DNA of 64,000 nt from Bog-473 sp963711065 (GTDB taxonomy: Bacteria; Actinomycetota; Acidimicrobiia; Acidimicrobiales; RAAP-2), in the NCBI GenBank assembly GCA_963711065.1, contig CAVQCO010000006.1, forward strand, positions 372,001 to 436,000, in the 5' to 3' direction. Both the position numbers and the translations under genes were made by a program. Position 1 is the first letter of the stretch. Every line of letters begins with the position of its first letter. Of the stretch, positions 56,487 to 64,000 are shown piece by piece. The notes under the pieces were generated by a model, which made no database searches, had not been told where the DNA came from, and saw nothing but the letters and a program-made list of their open reading frames with translations.

Positions 56487-56699
56487 TCAGTGACCGCCCT
56501 TTCGCTCCCGCAGCGTGATGGCGCGCCGGGGGCAGTCCCGGGCGGCGCGCTTGGCCGCGTCGACGAGCGCCGCGGGCAGTGGCCTGCCGTCGACGATGGG
56601 ATAGCCCCATTCGTCGAGGCTGATGGCCTCGGGCAGGAGCTCGGCGCAATAGCCGTAGGCGTCGCACGCGACCGGGTCGACCAGGATGCGGAGCGTCAT
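56487..56699 (-). CDS. [3Fe-4S]-type ferredoxin
   Basis: Ferredoxin of 70 residues with three cluster cysteines: ACDAYGYCAELLPEAISLDEWGYPIV and DCPRRAI. The fourth position is not Cys, as in actinobacterial P450-partner [3Fe-4S] ferredoxins. ATG 56699 directly abuts the stop of the NuoF-like gene, and it is the last gene of the redox operon. Within the operon it probably receives electrons from the NuoF-like flavoprotein. Confidence 0.92.
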   Translation of the reverse strand: MTLRILVDPVACDAYGYCAELLPEAISLDEWGYPIVDGRPLPAALVDAAKRAARDCPRRAITLRERKGGH

Positions 56700-57984
56700 T
56701 CACGCCGCCCGGGCCGGCGGGGGGAGACGGAGCAGCGTCGGGCGGTCCCAGTGCGGGCACGGCGCGCCGTGGGCGTGGGCGGCGACGTCGTCGGCGAACA
56801 CCTGCAGCGCACTGCGCACCAGGGTGACGGCCCCGTCGGGGTGCCGGCACGCGCCCCGGCCCGCGACCTCCTGCAGCCTCCGCTCCATCCGGGCCATGAG
56901 GCCGGGGTCGACCCGACCGCGTGCCAGGCGGGTCAGGTCGTCGGCGACGGCCGGCAACCCGTAGACACAGGGGCCGCACTGGCCGGCGCTCTGTCCCGCC
57001 AGGTAGTGCGCGATGCGCGCGGACTCCATGAGCCCGCAGGCGTCCTGGCCCAGCACGATGACGATGCCGACGCCCGCTGTCGCCCCGATGGCGCGGCAGG
57101 GACAAGGACGCGTACGGCGTCGTGAAGGCGGCCGGGCCGACCCACGTTCCGCCGTAGCCGCCGACGAGGATGGCCTGAGGAGTCCCCGTCGGCGTGGCCC
57201 GGTTGGCGACGTCGATGAGGGGCGTCCCCCGGTCCACCTCGACCACGCCGGGATGCGTCACCGCGCCCGAGATCGTGATGAGGGAAGTGCCGGGGTCCTC
57301 CACGAGGCCGTGGGCGCGGAAGGCATCGGGCCCCGTCCGGGCGATCATCGCGACGTGGGCCAACGTCTCGGCGTTGTGGACCAGCGCGCCGCGGCGGCCG
57401 ATGCGGAGGGCGGTGCCCTTGTCGGGTCGGAAGGACGGCAGGGAGCGACCCGAGTCGACCCAGCCGACGAGCGCCGACTCCTCCCCGGCGACGAAGCGGT
57501 CGGGCGGCCGCACGAGCACCTCGGCGACCGGCGAGCATCCCGCCGCGGCCCGTTCGGCCATGGCCGTCGAGACGGCGGCGGCGACCTGCTCGCGGCCTTC
57601 GGGCACGCAGACCGTGACCCGACGGGCGCCGCTCGCCGCGGCGAGGAGCTGGGCGCCGTCGAGCACCAGGTGCGGCGAGCGCAGCAGGAGCAGCTTGTCC
57701 TTGTCGCTGTGCGGCTCGCCCTCCATCGCGTTGACGAGGACCGTGCCGCCCCCGCCGGCGGCGTGCGCCACGGCCAGCTTGATCGCCGCCGGGAACCCGG
57801 CCCCGCCGCGCCCCGCCAGGCCCGAGGCCTCCAGCATCGACACGAACGCCTCACGCCATCCCCGGGCGCGCGGAGATGGCAGCGGGACCGGCCCGAGCGT
57901 CGCCACGTGCCCGGCCAGGTCGGTCGGATGGCCGAGGAGGCGGTACCGGCCCGTGGTCGGGAGGATGTCGCTGGCGCTAGGCAC
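56700..57984 (-). CDS. NuoF-like NADH dehydrogenase flavoprotein, with a single-base frameshift
   Basis: NADH:FMN module of ~427 residues related to complex I subunit F. The FMN/NADH loop is SGLAGRGGAGFPAAIKLA, NAMEGEPHSDKDKLL follows, then FVAGEESALVGWVDSG, an SLBB domain (ISGAVTHPGVVEV) and the Fe-S region. The frame changes after YASLSLP; removing one base near 57090-57095 gives AIGATAGVGIVIVLGQDACG. In the Fe-S motif the first Cys is replaced (QSAGQCGPCVYG), leaving three Cys including GACRHPDG. GTG 57984 overlaps the preceding gene by 8 bp. It likely feeds electrons from NADH into the operon's cytochrome or ferredoxin. Confidence 0.87.
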
Positions 57985-58600
57985 GTCGCGCCTCCCCTCG
58001 GCCCCGGCCACTCAACGCCAGATGCTTCGGAGGGACGCCGGAGACGGCGGCGTGGGCCGTCCTGACCGAGACCTGGCGGGAGGCCACCCGGAGCCGCCAG
58101 GCCAGGGCCGCGGCGACGGTGGCGACGCACGCCACACCCAGCACGATGACCCAGCCCTCGCGCGCGTCGGTGCCCATGCCGAACGTGTGGGCGAGGGCGA
58201 CCGGCCAACTCAGGTAAGCCAGCCAGTGCACGGCGCGCCATGTCCCCGGCCGCAGACGCGCGCGCAGCAGGCTCGTCACGAACACGGCAAGCATCAGGTC
58301 GAGCGCGACCGCGCCGACGCCGACCCAGAGGCGCCCGTAACTCGAGGTGAACGGGATGACGACGGCGGCCCAGCTGATGCTCACGTAGGTGTCGAGCACG
58401 CTCGTCAGGACGTGGAGTCCGAGGAAGACGACGGCGATCATGGAGATCCGTCGGTGCAGCTCCTGCTGGGCGAAGCCCGGCCAGCGGCGGGCGCGGGCCC
58501 GGGTGGTGGTCGTGAGGCCGAGCACCATGGTCAGGGTGAACAGGACGAGGGCCACCAGGCCGGTGGCCCTCGTGGCGTACCAGAGCGAGGTCGAGCTCAT
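57977..58600 (-). CDS. Ferric-reductase-like transmembrane cytochrome b
   Basis: Membrane protein of 207 residues with about six helices, of the FRD/MsrQ/YedZ-type haem b family. Histidines suited to bis-His haem ligation are in QQELHRRISMIAVVFLGLHVLTS and WRAVHWLAYLSWPVALAHTFGMG. There is no soluble FAD/NAD domain, so electrons must come from another subunit; the coupled NuoF-like protein is the candidate. ATG 58600 overlaps the apbE stop (ATGA). Confidence 0.9.
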   Translation of the reverse strand: MSSTSLWYATRATGLVALVLFTLTMVLGLTTTTRARARRWPGFAQQELHRRISMIAVVFLGLHVLTSVLDTYVSISWAAVVIPFTSSYGRLWVGVGAVALDLMLAVFVTSLLRARLRPGTWRAVHWLAYLSWPVALAHTFGMGTDAREGWVIVLGVACVATVAAALAWRLRVASRQVSVRTAHAAVSGVPPKHLALSGRGRGEARRA

Positions 58601-59544
58601 GGCGCCGACTCCGGCGGCCACCCGTTGACCGAGAACACCCGCCCGTCCGTGCGGACGAGCCGCAGGCTCTGTTCGAAGCCGGCGAGCTTGCCCAGGGCCT
58701 GGTCGCCCCAGACGATGGCGGCGGTCGTCACGATGTTGGCCTGCACGCAGCTGGTGCCGGTGGCGGAGACGAGGACCCAGTACGGCGCCACGCAGTCGCC
58801 GGTGCGCGGGTCGAGGATGTGATGGACCACGCGGTCCCCCACCGTCCACGCCCGGACCGACGTGGCCGAGCTGGCGAGGCCACCGTGCGTGATCGCCACC
58901 ACCTGGTCGACGAGGCCGGCGGGCGTCGACGACTCGCGGGCGATGCCGACGGCCCACCCGCCCTCGGGAGGGGCGCCGGCGACGGCGACGTCACCGCCAA
59001 GGCTCACCAGCGCGCCGCTTCCGAGGGCGTCGGCGATGCGTGCCGCCGCCCGGTCCGCCGCCAGCGCCTTGGCCGTGGAGCCCAGGTCGAGCCGGACACC
59101 GCGTGGGATGCGCACGGCGCGGGTGCGGGAATTCAGCTGCACGTGCAGGTACCCAGCCACCGCTCCGAGGGCGCGCGGCGGCGCCGGTGGCCGCGCGCGC
59201 ACGTCGTCGAGGTCGGCGTCGTAGCCGAGCGCAGCGATGGCATTGCCGATCGTCGGGTCGACGGCCCCGCCGGTGCGCTCGGCGGCATCGAGCGCCACCT
59301 GGAGCGCCTCGAAGAGGAGCGGGCCCACCCGGACGGGGCGTCCGGCACCGGCGTGCACCATCTGCAGCTCGGAGTCGTCGCGAAAGCGGCTGCAGGCCTG
59401 ATCGATGGCCTCGATCTCGGCCGCCAGCAGGCGCTCGGCCGCGTCGGCGGAGCCGGGGTCCTGCACGACCACCGTCGCGGTGGTCCCGATGGCCCGGAAC
59501 GAGCGGGTCGTCAGCGCGGGCGCGCGCACCTGCGTGGCCGTCAC
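58597..59544 (-). CDS. apbE: FAD:protein FMN transferase
   Basis: ApbE covalently attaches FMN to Thr/Ser of extracytoplasmic or membrane proteins. The 315-residue product has IGTTATVVVQDP, EIEAIDQACSRFRDDSEL, TGGAVDPTIGNAI, LDLGSTAKALAADRAA (FAD site), LVSLGGDVAVAG, and VVHHILDPRTGDCVAP (metal site). No clear signal peptide or lipobox is seen, so its location is unsure. GTG 59544 overlaps the upstream gene's stop. Its protein target should be encoded nearby, yet no FMN-bind domain gene is present. Confidence 0.93.
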   Translation of the reverse strand: MTATQVRAPALTTRSFRAIGTTATVVVQDPGSADAAERLLAAEIEAIDQACSRFRDDSELQMVHAGAGRPVRVGPLLFEALQVALDAAERTGGAVDPTIGNAIAALGYDADLDDVRARPPAPPRALGAVAGYLHVQLNSRTRAVRIPRGVRLDLGSTAKALAADRAAARIADALGSGALVSLGGDVAVAGAPPEGGWAVGIARESSTPAGLVDQVVAITHGGLASSATSVRAWTVGDRVVHHILDPRTGDCVAPYWVLVSATGTSCVQANIVTTAAIVWGDQALGKLAGFEQSLRLVRTDGRVFSVNGWPPESAP

Positions 59545-59852
59545 GCCGAGGACCCGCCGGACGTGACGGCCGGCGTGGTCGTGGTCGTCGTCGGGGTGGA
59601 CACGGTGCCGGCACTGCCACCCGACGTGGAGCTGCCGCCGACCGCGGTCGAGCCGGACCCCGACGACACCGTCGCCGTCGTGCCCGCACTCGCCCCGCCG
59701 CTTTTCGACCCCGCGTGACCGTGGGACACGGCGGCGCCGATCGCCACCGTCGCGCCGGCCGCGGCGAGAACGGCCCCCCGGGTCAGCGTGCGCACCCGGG
59801 CGCGGGCCTTCTCCCTGCTCTCGGGTGTCATGGGCTGGCCAGCGGTCGTCAT
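59541..59852 (-). CDS. Small membrane-anchored or exported protein with Ser/Thr/Gly-rich tail
   Basis: Protein of 103 residues. A basic N-terminus (TPESREKARARVRTLTRG) precedes one hydrophobic helix (AVLAAAGATVAIGAAVSHG), then ~50 residues almost wholly Ser, Thr, Gly, Ala and Val. No family is recognised. It is the first gene of the redox operon and overlaps apbE by GTGA. Because ApbE targets are Ser/Thr residues in Ala/Gly/Thr-rich motifs outside the membrane, this tail (GTTATVSSG) is a candidate FMN carrier; that is inference only. Start ATG 59852; there is no strong Shine-Dalgarno. Confidence 0.7.
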   Translation of the reverse strand: MTTAGQPMTPESREKARARVRTLTRGAVLAAAGATVAIGAAVSHGHAGSKSGGASAGTTATVSSGSGSTAVGGSSTSGGSAGTVSTPTTTTTTPAVTSGGSSA

Positions 59853-60032
59853 TGGGGAGTACCTCTGCTCGGGGAACGACCTCATCCCACCATCCCCGCA
59901 TCGACACCGTCGCAGCGCCCGCTGTGGGCCTGCTGTGACATGGCGCCCACCGCCGCCGCCGGCCCGGATCACCGTCCACCACTACGATTCCCCGGCACCG
60001 GGCGCGGACCCGAGGACGGCGAGGGAGACACG

Positions 60033-61004
60033 ATGTCCCAGGTCAACACGGTGCGTGGGCCGGTCGAGGGCGAGCGTCTGGGCCGCACCCTCATGCACGA
60101 GCACATCTTCGTGCTGAGCCCCGAGATCGAGAAGACCACCGAGGAGTGGGACGAGTCGGCCCAGCGGGCCCGCGCCGTCGAAAAGCTGCGGGAGCTCAAG
60201 CAGCGCGGCATCGACACGCTCGTCGATCTCACCGTGGTGGGGCTGGGCCGGTACGTCCCCCGGGTCGTCGCCATCGCCCAGCAGGTCCCCGAGATCAACG
60301 TCGTCGTTGCGACGGGGGTGTACACGTACAACGAGGTGCCGATGTACTTCCATTTCAGCGGGCCGGGCACCCTCCTCGGGGGGCCCGAGCCCATGCTGGA
60401 ACTCTTCGTCCGCGAGATCCGGCACGGGATCGGCGACACCGGGGTGCGGGCGGGCATCCTCAAGTGCGCGTCGGACCGCCCGGGCATCACACCCGGGGTG
60501 GAGCGGGTGCTGCGCGCCGTGGCGCGCGCCCACCGCGTGACGGGCGTGCCCGTCACCACCCATACACCGACACCGCCCGAGCCGTGGGGCCTCGAGCAGC
60601 AGCGCATCTTCCGCGAGGAGGGCGTGGACCTCGGCCGGGTGGTGATCGGCCACAGCGGCGGGACGGTGGACACGGACTACCACCTCAGCCTGATCGACAA
60701 CGGGTCGTACCTCGGCTTCGACCACTTCGGCCTGCCGGGCATCACACTCGAGGAGCGGGTGGACGCCGTCGCACGGCTCTGCGAGCGAGGGTACGCCGAG
60801 CGGATCGTCCTCTCCCATGACGCCATGTGCTTCGTGGACTGGTTCCCGCGTTCGTTGATGGACGCCACCGAGACCTGGCGGTGGACCTACATCTCCGACG
60901 AGGTGCTCCCCGCCATGCGACGGCGCGGCATCGGCGAGGCCGACATCACGACGATGCTCGTCGACAACCCGCGCGCCATCCTCGAGGGCGGCGACCCCTA
61001 CTGA
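60033..61004 (+). CDS. Phosphotriesterase-family (PTE/PLL) amidohydrolase
   Basis: Binuclear metal hydrolase of 323 residues: RTLMHEHIFVLSPE (first two His), LVDLTVVGLGRYV, GILKCASDRPG (carboxylated Lys), VTTHTP (His), VVIGHSGGTVD (His) and IVLSHDAMCF (Asp). These are all metal ligands of the family, whose members are lactonases and phosphotriesterases. ATG 60033 has GAGGG upstream. It starts a cluster with an acyl-CoA ligase and enoyl-CoA hydratase, so a lactone- or ester-opening step before CoA activation is plausible. Confidence 0.93.
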   Translation: MSQVNTVRGPVEGERLGRTLMHEHIFVLSPEIEKTTEEWDESAQRARAVEKLRELKQRGIDTLVDLTVVGLGRYVPRVVAIAQQVPEINVVVATGVYTYNEVPMYFHFSGPGTLLGGPEPMLELFVREIRHGIGDTGVRAGILKCASDRPGITPGVERVLRAVARAHRVTGVPVTTHTPTPPEPWGLEQQRIFREEGVDLGRVVIGHSGGTVDTDYHLSLIDNGSYLGFDHFGLPGITLEERVDAVARLCERGYAERIVLSHDAMCFVDWFPRSLMDATETWRWTYISDEVLPAMRRRGIGEADITTMLVDNPRAILEGGDPY

Positions 61005-61026
61005 TGGTGCCCCCGCAGCCCCGCAC

Positions 61027-62519
61027 GTGACGCTGCTCCAGGAGCAACTGCTGGCCCAGCTCGCCGCGGCGTTCCCCGACGGCGTGGCGTGGCGCAACCT
61101 CGCCGACGGCACCCAGCTCACCCTGGAGGAGTGGCACCGACGCTCCAACCGCCTCGCGCGCGGCCTCCTCGGGCGCGGCCTCGGGCAGGGGGACAGGGTG
61201 GGGCTCGTCATCGGCTCGGACGAGCCCCTGGAGTGGCTCGTCTCGTACATCGCGGTCCACAAGGCCGGAGGGGTGGCCGTGCCGCTCCTCCCCCGGCTCG
61301 GCCCCGCCGAGCTGGACCGGATCCTGACGCATGCGGGTGCGGCGATCGTCCTGTGCAGCCGCGGGCCCGACGAGCTCCGGTCGGCGGCGCGGACGATCGT
61401 CTCCACGGCGGGCGGTGGCGACGCCCGGTGGGCGGACCTGCTCTCGTCCGACGACGCGGACGTCGAGCCGGCGCTCTCGCCCGACGACGTCGCCGACATC
61501 ATGTACACCTCGGGGACCACGGGCGAGCCGAAGGGCGTCGTCGTGCGCCACGGCGGGCTCTCCACGACGGATCGCGTGCCCCCGGCCTGGCTCGGGCTCG
61601 GGTTCCTCTCCTCGTCGCCCTTCGCGACGACGAGCGGTTCGCTTCTCGTCTGCGGTCCCCTGCGCGGCGGGATCAGCGGCTGGTTCCTCCCACGGTTCGA
61701 CCCCGAGCGCTGGCTGTCGGTGGTGGCGCGCGACCGGCCCGTCGTGGCCTTCCTGGTGCCGGCCATGGTGGAGCTGATCGTGCACGCCCCCGGCTTCGAC
61801 GGGGCGGACCTCTCGAGCCTTGCGGTCGTCAACGTGGGGAGCGCGCCGATCGCCGCCGCCACGCTGCGTCGTTTCGGCGCCGGGCTGCCGCGGGCGGAGA
61901 TCCTGTGCGGCTACGGCATGACCGAGTACGGCGCCGTCACCGCCGTGCCGCTGGGAGACGGCGGGCGCCACCTCGGCTCCGTGGGCGTGCCCCTCCCCGG
62001 CGTGGAGGTGCGGATCCTCGGCCCCGACGGCGAGGAGGTGCCGACCGGCGAGGTCGGGCAGGTCGCGATCGCCGGGACGCGTCCCCCCGCGCCTACCTGG
62101 GTGATCCGGAGGGGACGGCACGCACCTGGGTGGACGGTTGGCTGCGCAGCGGCGACCTGGGCTACGTCGACGCGGACGGCCACCTCTGGATCGTGGGCCG
62201 GGAGAAGGAGATCATCATCCGCGGCGGCCACAACGTCGTGCCCGCCGAGGTGGAGGCCGCCCTCTTCGAGCACCCTGCCGTGGCGGAGGCGGCTGTGGCG
62301 GCCGTGCCGCATCCGGTGCTCGGAGAAGACGTCGCGGCCTGGGTGGTCCTCGACGGGCCGGCGACGGCCGACGAGCTGCGCGGGTTCCTCCTGACCCGGT
62401 TGGCCGACTACAAGGTGCCGCGTCGGATTACCGTGGTCGGCGCGCTCCCGCGCAACGAGAGCGGCAAGGTCCTCAAGTCCCAACTCGTGCCCGGCGACGA
62501 ACCGAGGAGCCCATTGTGA
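61027..62519 (+). CDS. AMP-dependent acyl-CoA synthetase, with a single-base frameshift
   Basis: ANL-superfamily ligase of ~497 residues. The P-loop is IMYTSGTTGEPKGVVVRH, the adenine loop is GYGMTEYGAVTA, the hinge region is WLRSGDLGYVDADGHLWIVGREKEIIIRGGHNVVPAEVE, and the catalytic Lys is in PRNESGKVLKSQL. The frame breaks at the C6 run 62083-62088: IAGTRP lies in one frame and RAYLGDPEGTARTW in another; one more C restores continuity. Everything after the break is needed for thioesterification. GTG 61027; the stop overlaps the next gene. Confidence 0.87.
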
Positions 62520-63346
62520 CGGTGAGCTTCACCACGCTGACGGTCGAGGAGATCGGACCCGTGCGCCGGCTGACGCTCAACCGGCCCGAGCACCACAATC
62601 CGTTGACGCCGCGCTGCACCAGGGAGATCCTGCAGGCCGTCGCCGCGGCGGAGGCTGACGCCGGCGCACGGGTGGTCATCATCCGCAGCACCGGGCGGTC
62701 GTTCTCGTCCGGCTACGGGTTCATCGCCGAGGACACAGACCCCGGGGACTTCCCCCCGCACCAGTCGATGGAGGGCGACGCATCCGCCATGCTCGCCCTG
62801 GCGGCCGGGTGGAGCCGCGTCTGGGACTGTGCCATCCCCGTGATCGCCCAGGTGCAGGGGAACTGCCTGGCCGGCGGCACGGACCTCGCGTTGCACTGCG
62901 ACCTCGTCGTGGCGGCCGAGGACGCGCGCATCGGGTTCCCTCCCGTCCGCTCCATGGGTGTCCCCCCGACCAACATGTGGCTCTACCACCTCGGTCCGCA
63001 GTGGACCAAGCGGCTGCTGCTCACCGGCGACACGCTGACCGGAACTCAGGCGCGTGACCTCGGGCTCGTGGTCGCCACCGCGCCCGCCGACGCCCTCGAC
63101 GACGTCGTTCTGGGACTCGCTCGCCGCATGGCGCTGATCGGGAGGGACCTCCTGGTCGCCAACAAACGAGTGGTCAACATGGGTCTCGACCTCATGGGCC
63201 GCGCGCAGCTCCAGCGCTTCGCGGCGCTCAACGACGCCATCGGGCACCGCGCCCCCGAGGCGCAGGCCTTCTCGGAGCGGATCGCCGACATCGGGTTGCG
63301 CCAGGCGGTTCGTGAGCGCGACGCGGCCTTCGAGCCGCCCCAGTGA
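62516..63346 (+). CDS. Enoyl-CoA hydratase/isomerase family protein
   Basis: Crotonase-fold enzyme of 276 residues: RRLTLNRPEHHNPLTPR, IIRSTGRSFSSGYGF (oxyanion loop 1), AQVQGNCLAGGTDLALHCDLVVAAEDARIGFPPVRSMG (oxyanion loop 2), and the LTGDTLTGTQARDLGLV segment. The canonical second Glu position (VRSMG) is not conserved, so hydration may not be the reaction. GTG 62516 overlaps the ligase stop as GTGA, so ligase and crotonase act in sequence. Confidence 0.92.
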   Translation: MTVSFTTLTVEEIGPVRRLTLNRPEHHNPLTPRCTREILQAVAAAEADAGARVVIIRSTGRSFSSGYGFIAEDTDPGDFPPHQSMEGDASAMLALAAGWSRVWDCAIPVIAQVQGNCLAGGTDLALHCDLVVAAEDARIGFPPVRSMGVPPTNMWLYHLGPQWTKRLLLTGDTLTGTQARDLGLVVATAPADALDDVVLGLARRMALIGRDLLVANKRVVNMGLDLMGRAQLQRFAALNDAIGHRAPEAQAFSERIADIGLRQAVRERDAAFEPPQ

Positions 63347-63353
63347 GGCGGTC

Positions 63354-63833
63354 TCAGACGTCGGTCAACGAGGTCTCGGTGATCCCGAGGACCCGCAGCG
63401 TCCGGCCCAGGCCGAGGAACGCAGAGAGGCAGATGGTCAGGTCGAGGATCTCCGGATCGGTGAAGCGGAGCCGCATCCTCTCCATGAAGGCATCGTCGAT
63501 GCTGGTGTGGTCGACGGCGAACCGTTCGGCGTACTCCACGGCCAGTCGCTCCTGCTCCGTGAGCGCGGCCCCGTCGGGTGAACCGACCGCGCTGTAGAAG
63601 TTCTCGTCGAGCCCCTGCGCCCTCACCTTGTCGGCGCGAAAGGCGAGGCAGACCGTGCAGTCGTTGAGTTGGGCGATCCGCATCCTGGCCGCCTCGCGCA
63701 CCCGCACCGGCAGGATGCTCTTGTTGTAGGCGGCGTCGACCAGGCGCGTGGCCGCCGTACCCAATGCCGGCTGGAGCGACCAGATCTGCACGGCGTCCCC
63801 ACCCTCGCCGGGAGGGATGTCGAGGCGGGCCAC
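63354..63833 (-). CDS. Carboxymuconolactone decarboxylase/AhpD-family protein
   Basis: AhpD-like protein of 159 residues with the CxxC motif LNDCTVCLAFRADKVRAQG and EREAARMRIA-type helix before it, then LTEQERLAVEYAERFAVD and DPEILDLTICLSAFLGLGR. It is a longer, second CMD-family member in this window. GTG 63833 is 6 nt after TAAAGT, a leaderless start. Convergent with the enoyl-CoA hydratase gene. Confidence 0.92.
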   Translation of the reverse strand: MARLDIPPGEGGDAVQIWSLQPALGTAATRLVDAAYNKSILPVRVREAARMRIAQLNDCTVCLAFRADKVRAQGLDENFYSAVGSPDGAALTEQERLAVEYAERFAVDHTSIDDAFMERMRLRFTDPEILDLTICLSAFLGLGRTLRVLGITETSLTDV

Positions 63834-64000
63834 GACCCGACTTTATGCCAGTATGCGGTTCTCGCGCGCAGTGGATCCGGGCGGCAGAGCCCCCCGGGGA
63901 ACGGAAAGTCAGGGAATGGGGCTCGCTCGCTACACCTTCGATTCGGTGCGGTCCTGCGTGTGGGTGAGCGGCCGATCGAGCCTGCACCCGATCAACACCG

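Noticed and set aside
63834..64000. Possible start of another gene at the right edge
   Set aside because: Apart from the -10 box of the AhpD-like gene, no frame with coding bias or motif is visible before the window ends.

Overview
The window is high-GC chromosomal DNA from an actinobacterium. Actinobacterial markers are a WhiB regulator, the tiny ribosomal proteins bS22 and bL37, and a gene order from rsmI/metG/tatD/ksgA/ispE through glmU/prs/rplY/pth/mfd/mazG/eno that matches the mycobacterial Rv1003-Rv1023 neighbourhood as I remember it. Many genes carry a TANNNT -10 box only 6-10 nt before the start codon, so leaderless transcription is common. The lineage looks deep-branching (Acidimicrobiia-like), but that placement is inference.

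Layout. 1-10460 (minus): glmU-prs-rplY-pth-mfd-SurA-like-mazG-eno, a housekeeping block for wall precursors, PRPP, translation and repair; GlmU lacks its acetyltransferase half. 10512-14668: alpha/beta hydrolase, small membrane protein, tRNA-Gln, an MprAB-like two-component pair, a VOC protein and bS22. 14699-20832 (minus): ispE-ksgA-RlpA-like, tatD-metG and rsmI-DUF192. 20885-23848: bL37, GDPD, a hypothetical, then coupled SCO1 and COG4315-type lipoproteins.

23858-30149 is an accessory island of about 6.3 kb. It is bounded by a 21/22-bp direct repeat derived from the 3' end of ychF. It carries WhiB, a small hypothetical, an inhibitory-type serpin, a complete IS110-family element and a SnoaL/FAD-monooxygenase pair. 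The IS110 element has 10-bp terminal repeats, and its circular junction would create a -35/-10 promoter in front of a presumed bridge RNA.

30128-40834: ychF-pfkB, M1 aminopeptidase, methyltransferase, GT39-like membrane protein, and a coupled GT4/methyltransferase/toroid cluster. 41037-50726: acyl-CoA dehydrogenase, a coupled CheB / CheR-PAS / PAS-histidine kinase module facing a LuxR-type response regulator, CBS protein, MarR-MFS pair with a visible operator, and NifU-like protein. 50784-56437: FAA hydrolase, HdeD-like protein, C69 dipeptidase, P450, carboxymuconolactone-decarboxylase-like protein, a possible RHH autoregulator with three tandem 8-bp repeats in its promoter, and a GNAT. 56487-59852 (minus): a coupled redox operon (secreted Ser/Thr/Gly-rich peptide, ApbE, ferric-reductase-like cytochrome b, NuoF-like, 3-Cys ferredoxin), probably carrying NADH electrons to a flavinylated extracytoplasmic acceptor. 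60033-63833: phosphotriesterase-like hydrolase, AMP-dependent acyl-CoA ligase, enoyl-CoA hydratase and an AhpD-like protein.

Four genes (M1 aminopeptidase, GT4, NuoF-like, acyl-CoA ligase) are each broken by one single-base frameshift. Two of these lie in C6 runs, so sequencing or assembly indels are as likely as real mutations.
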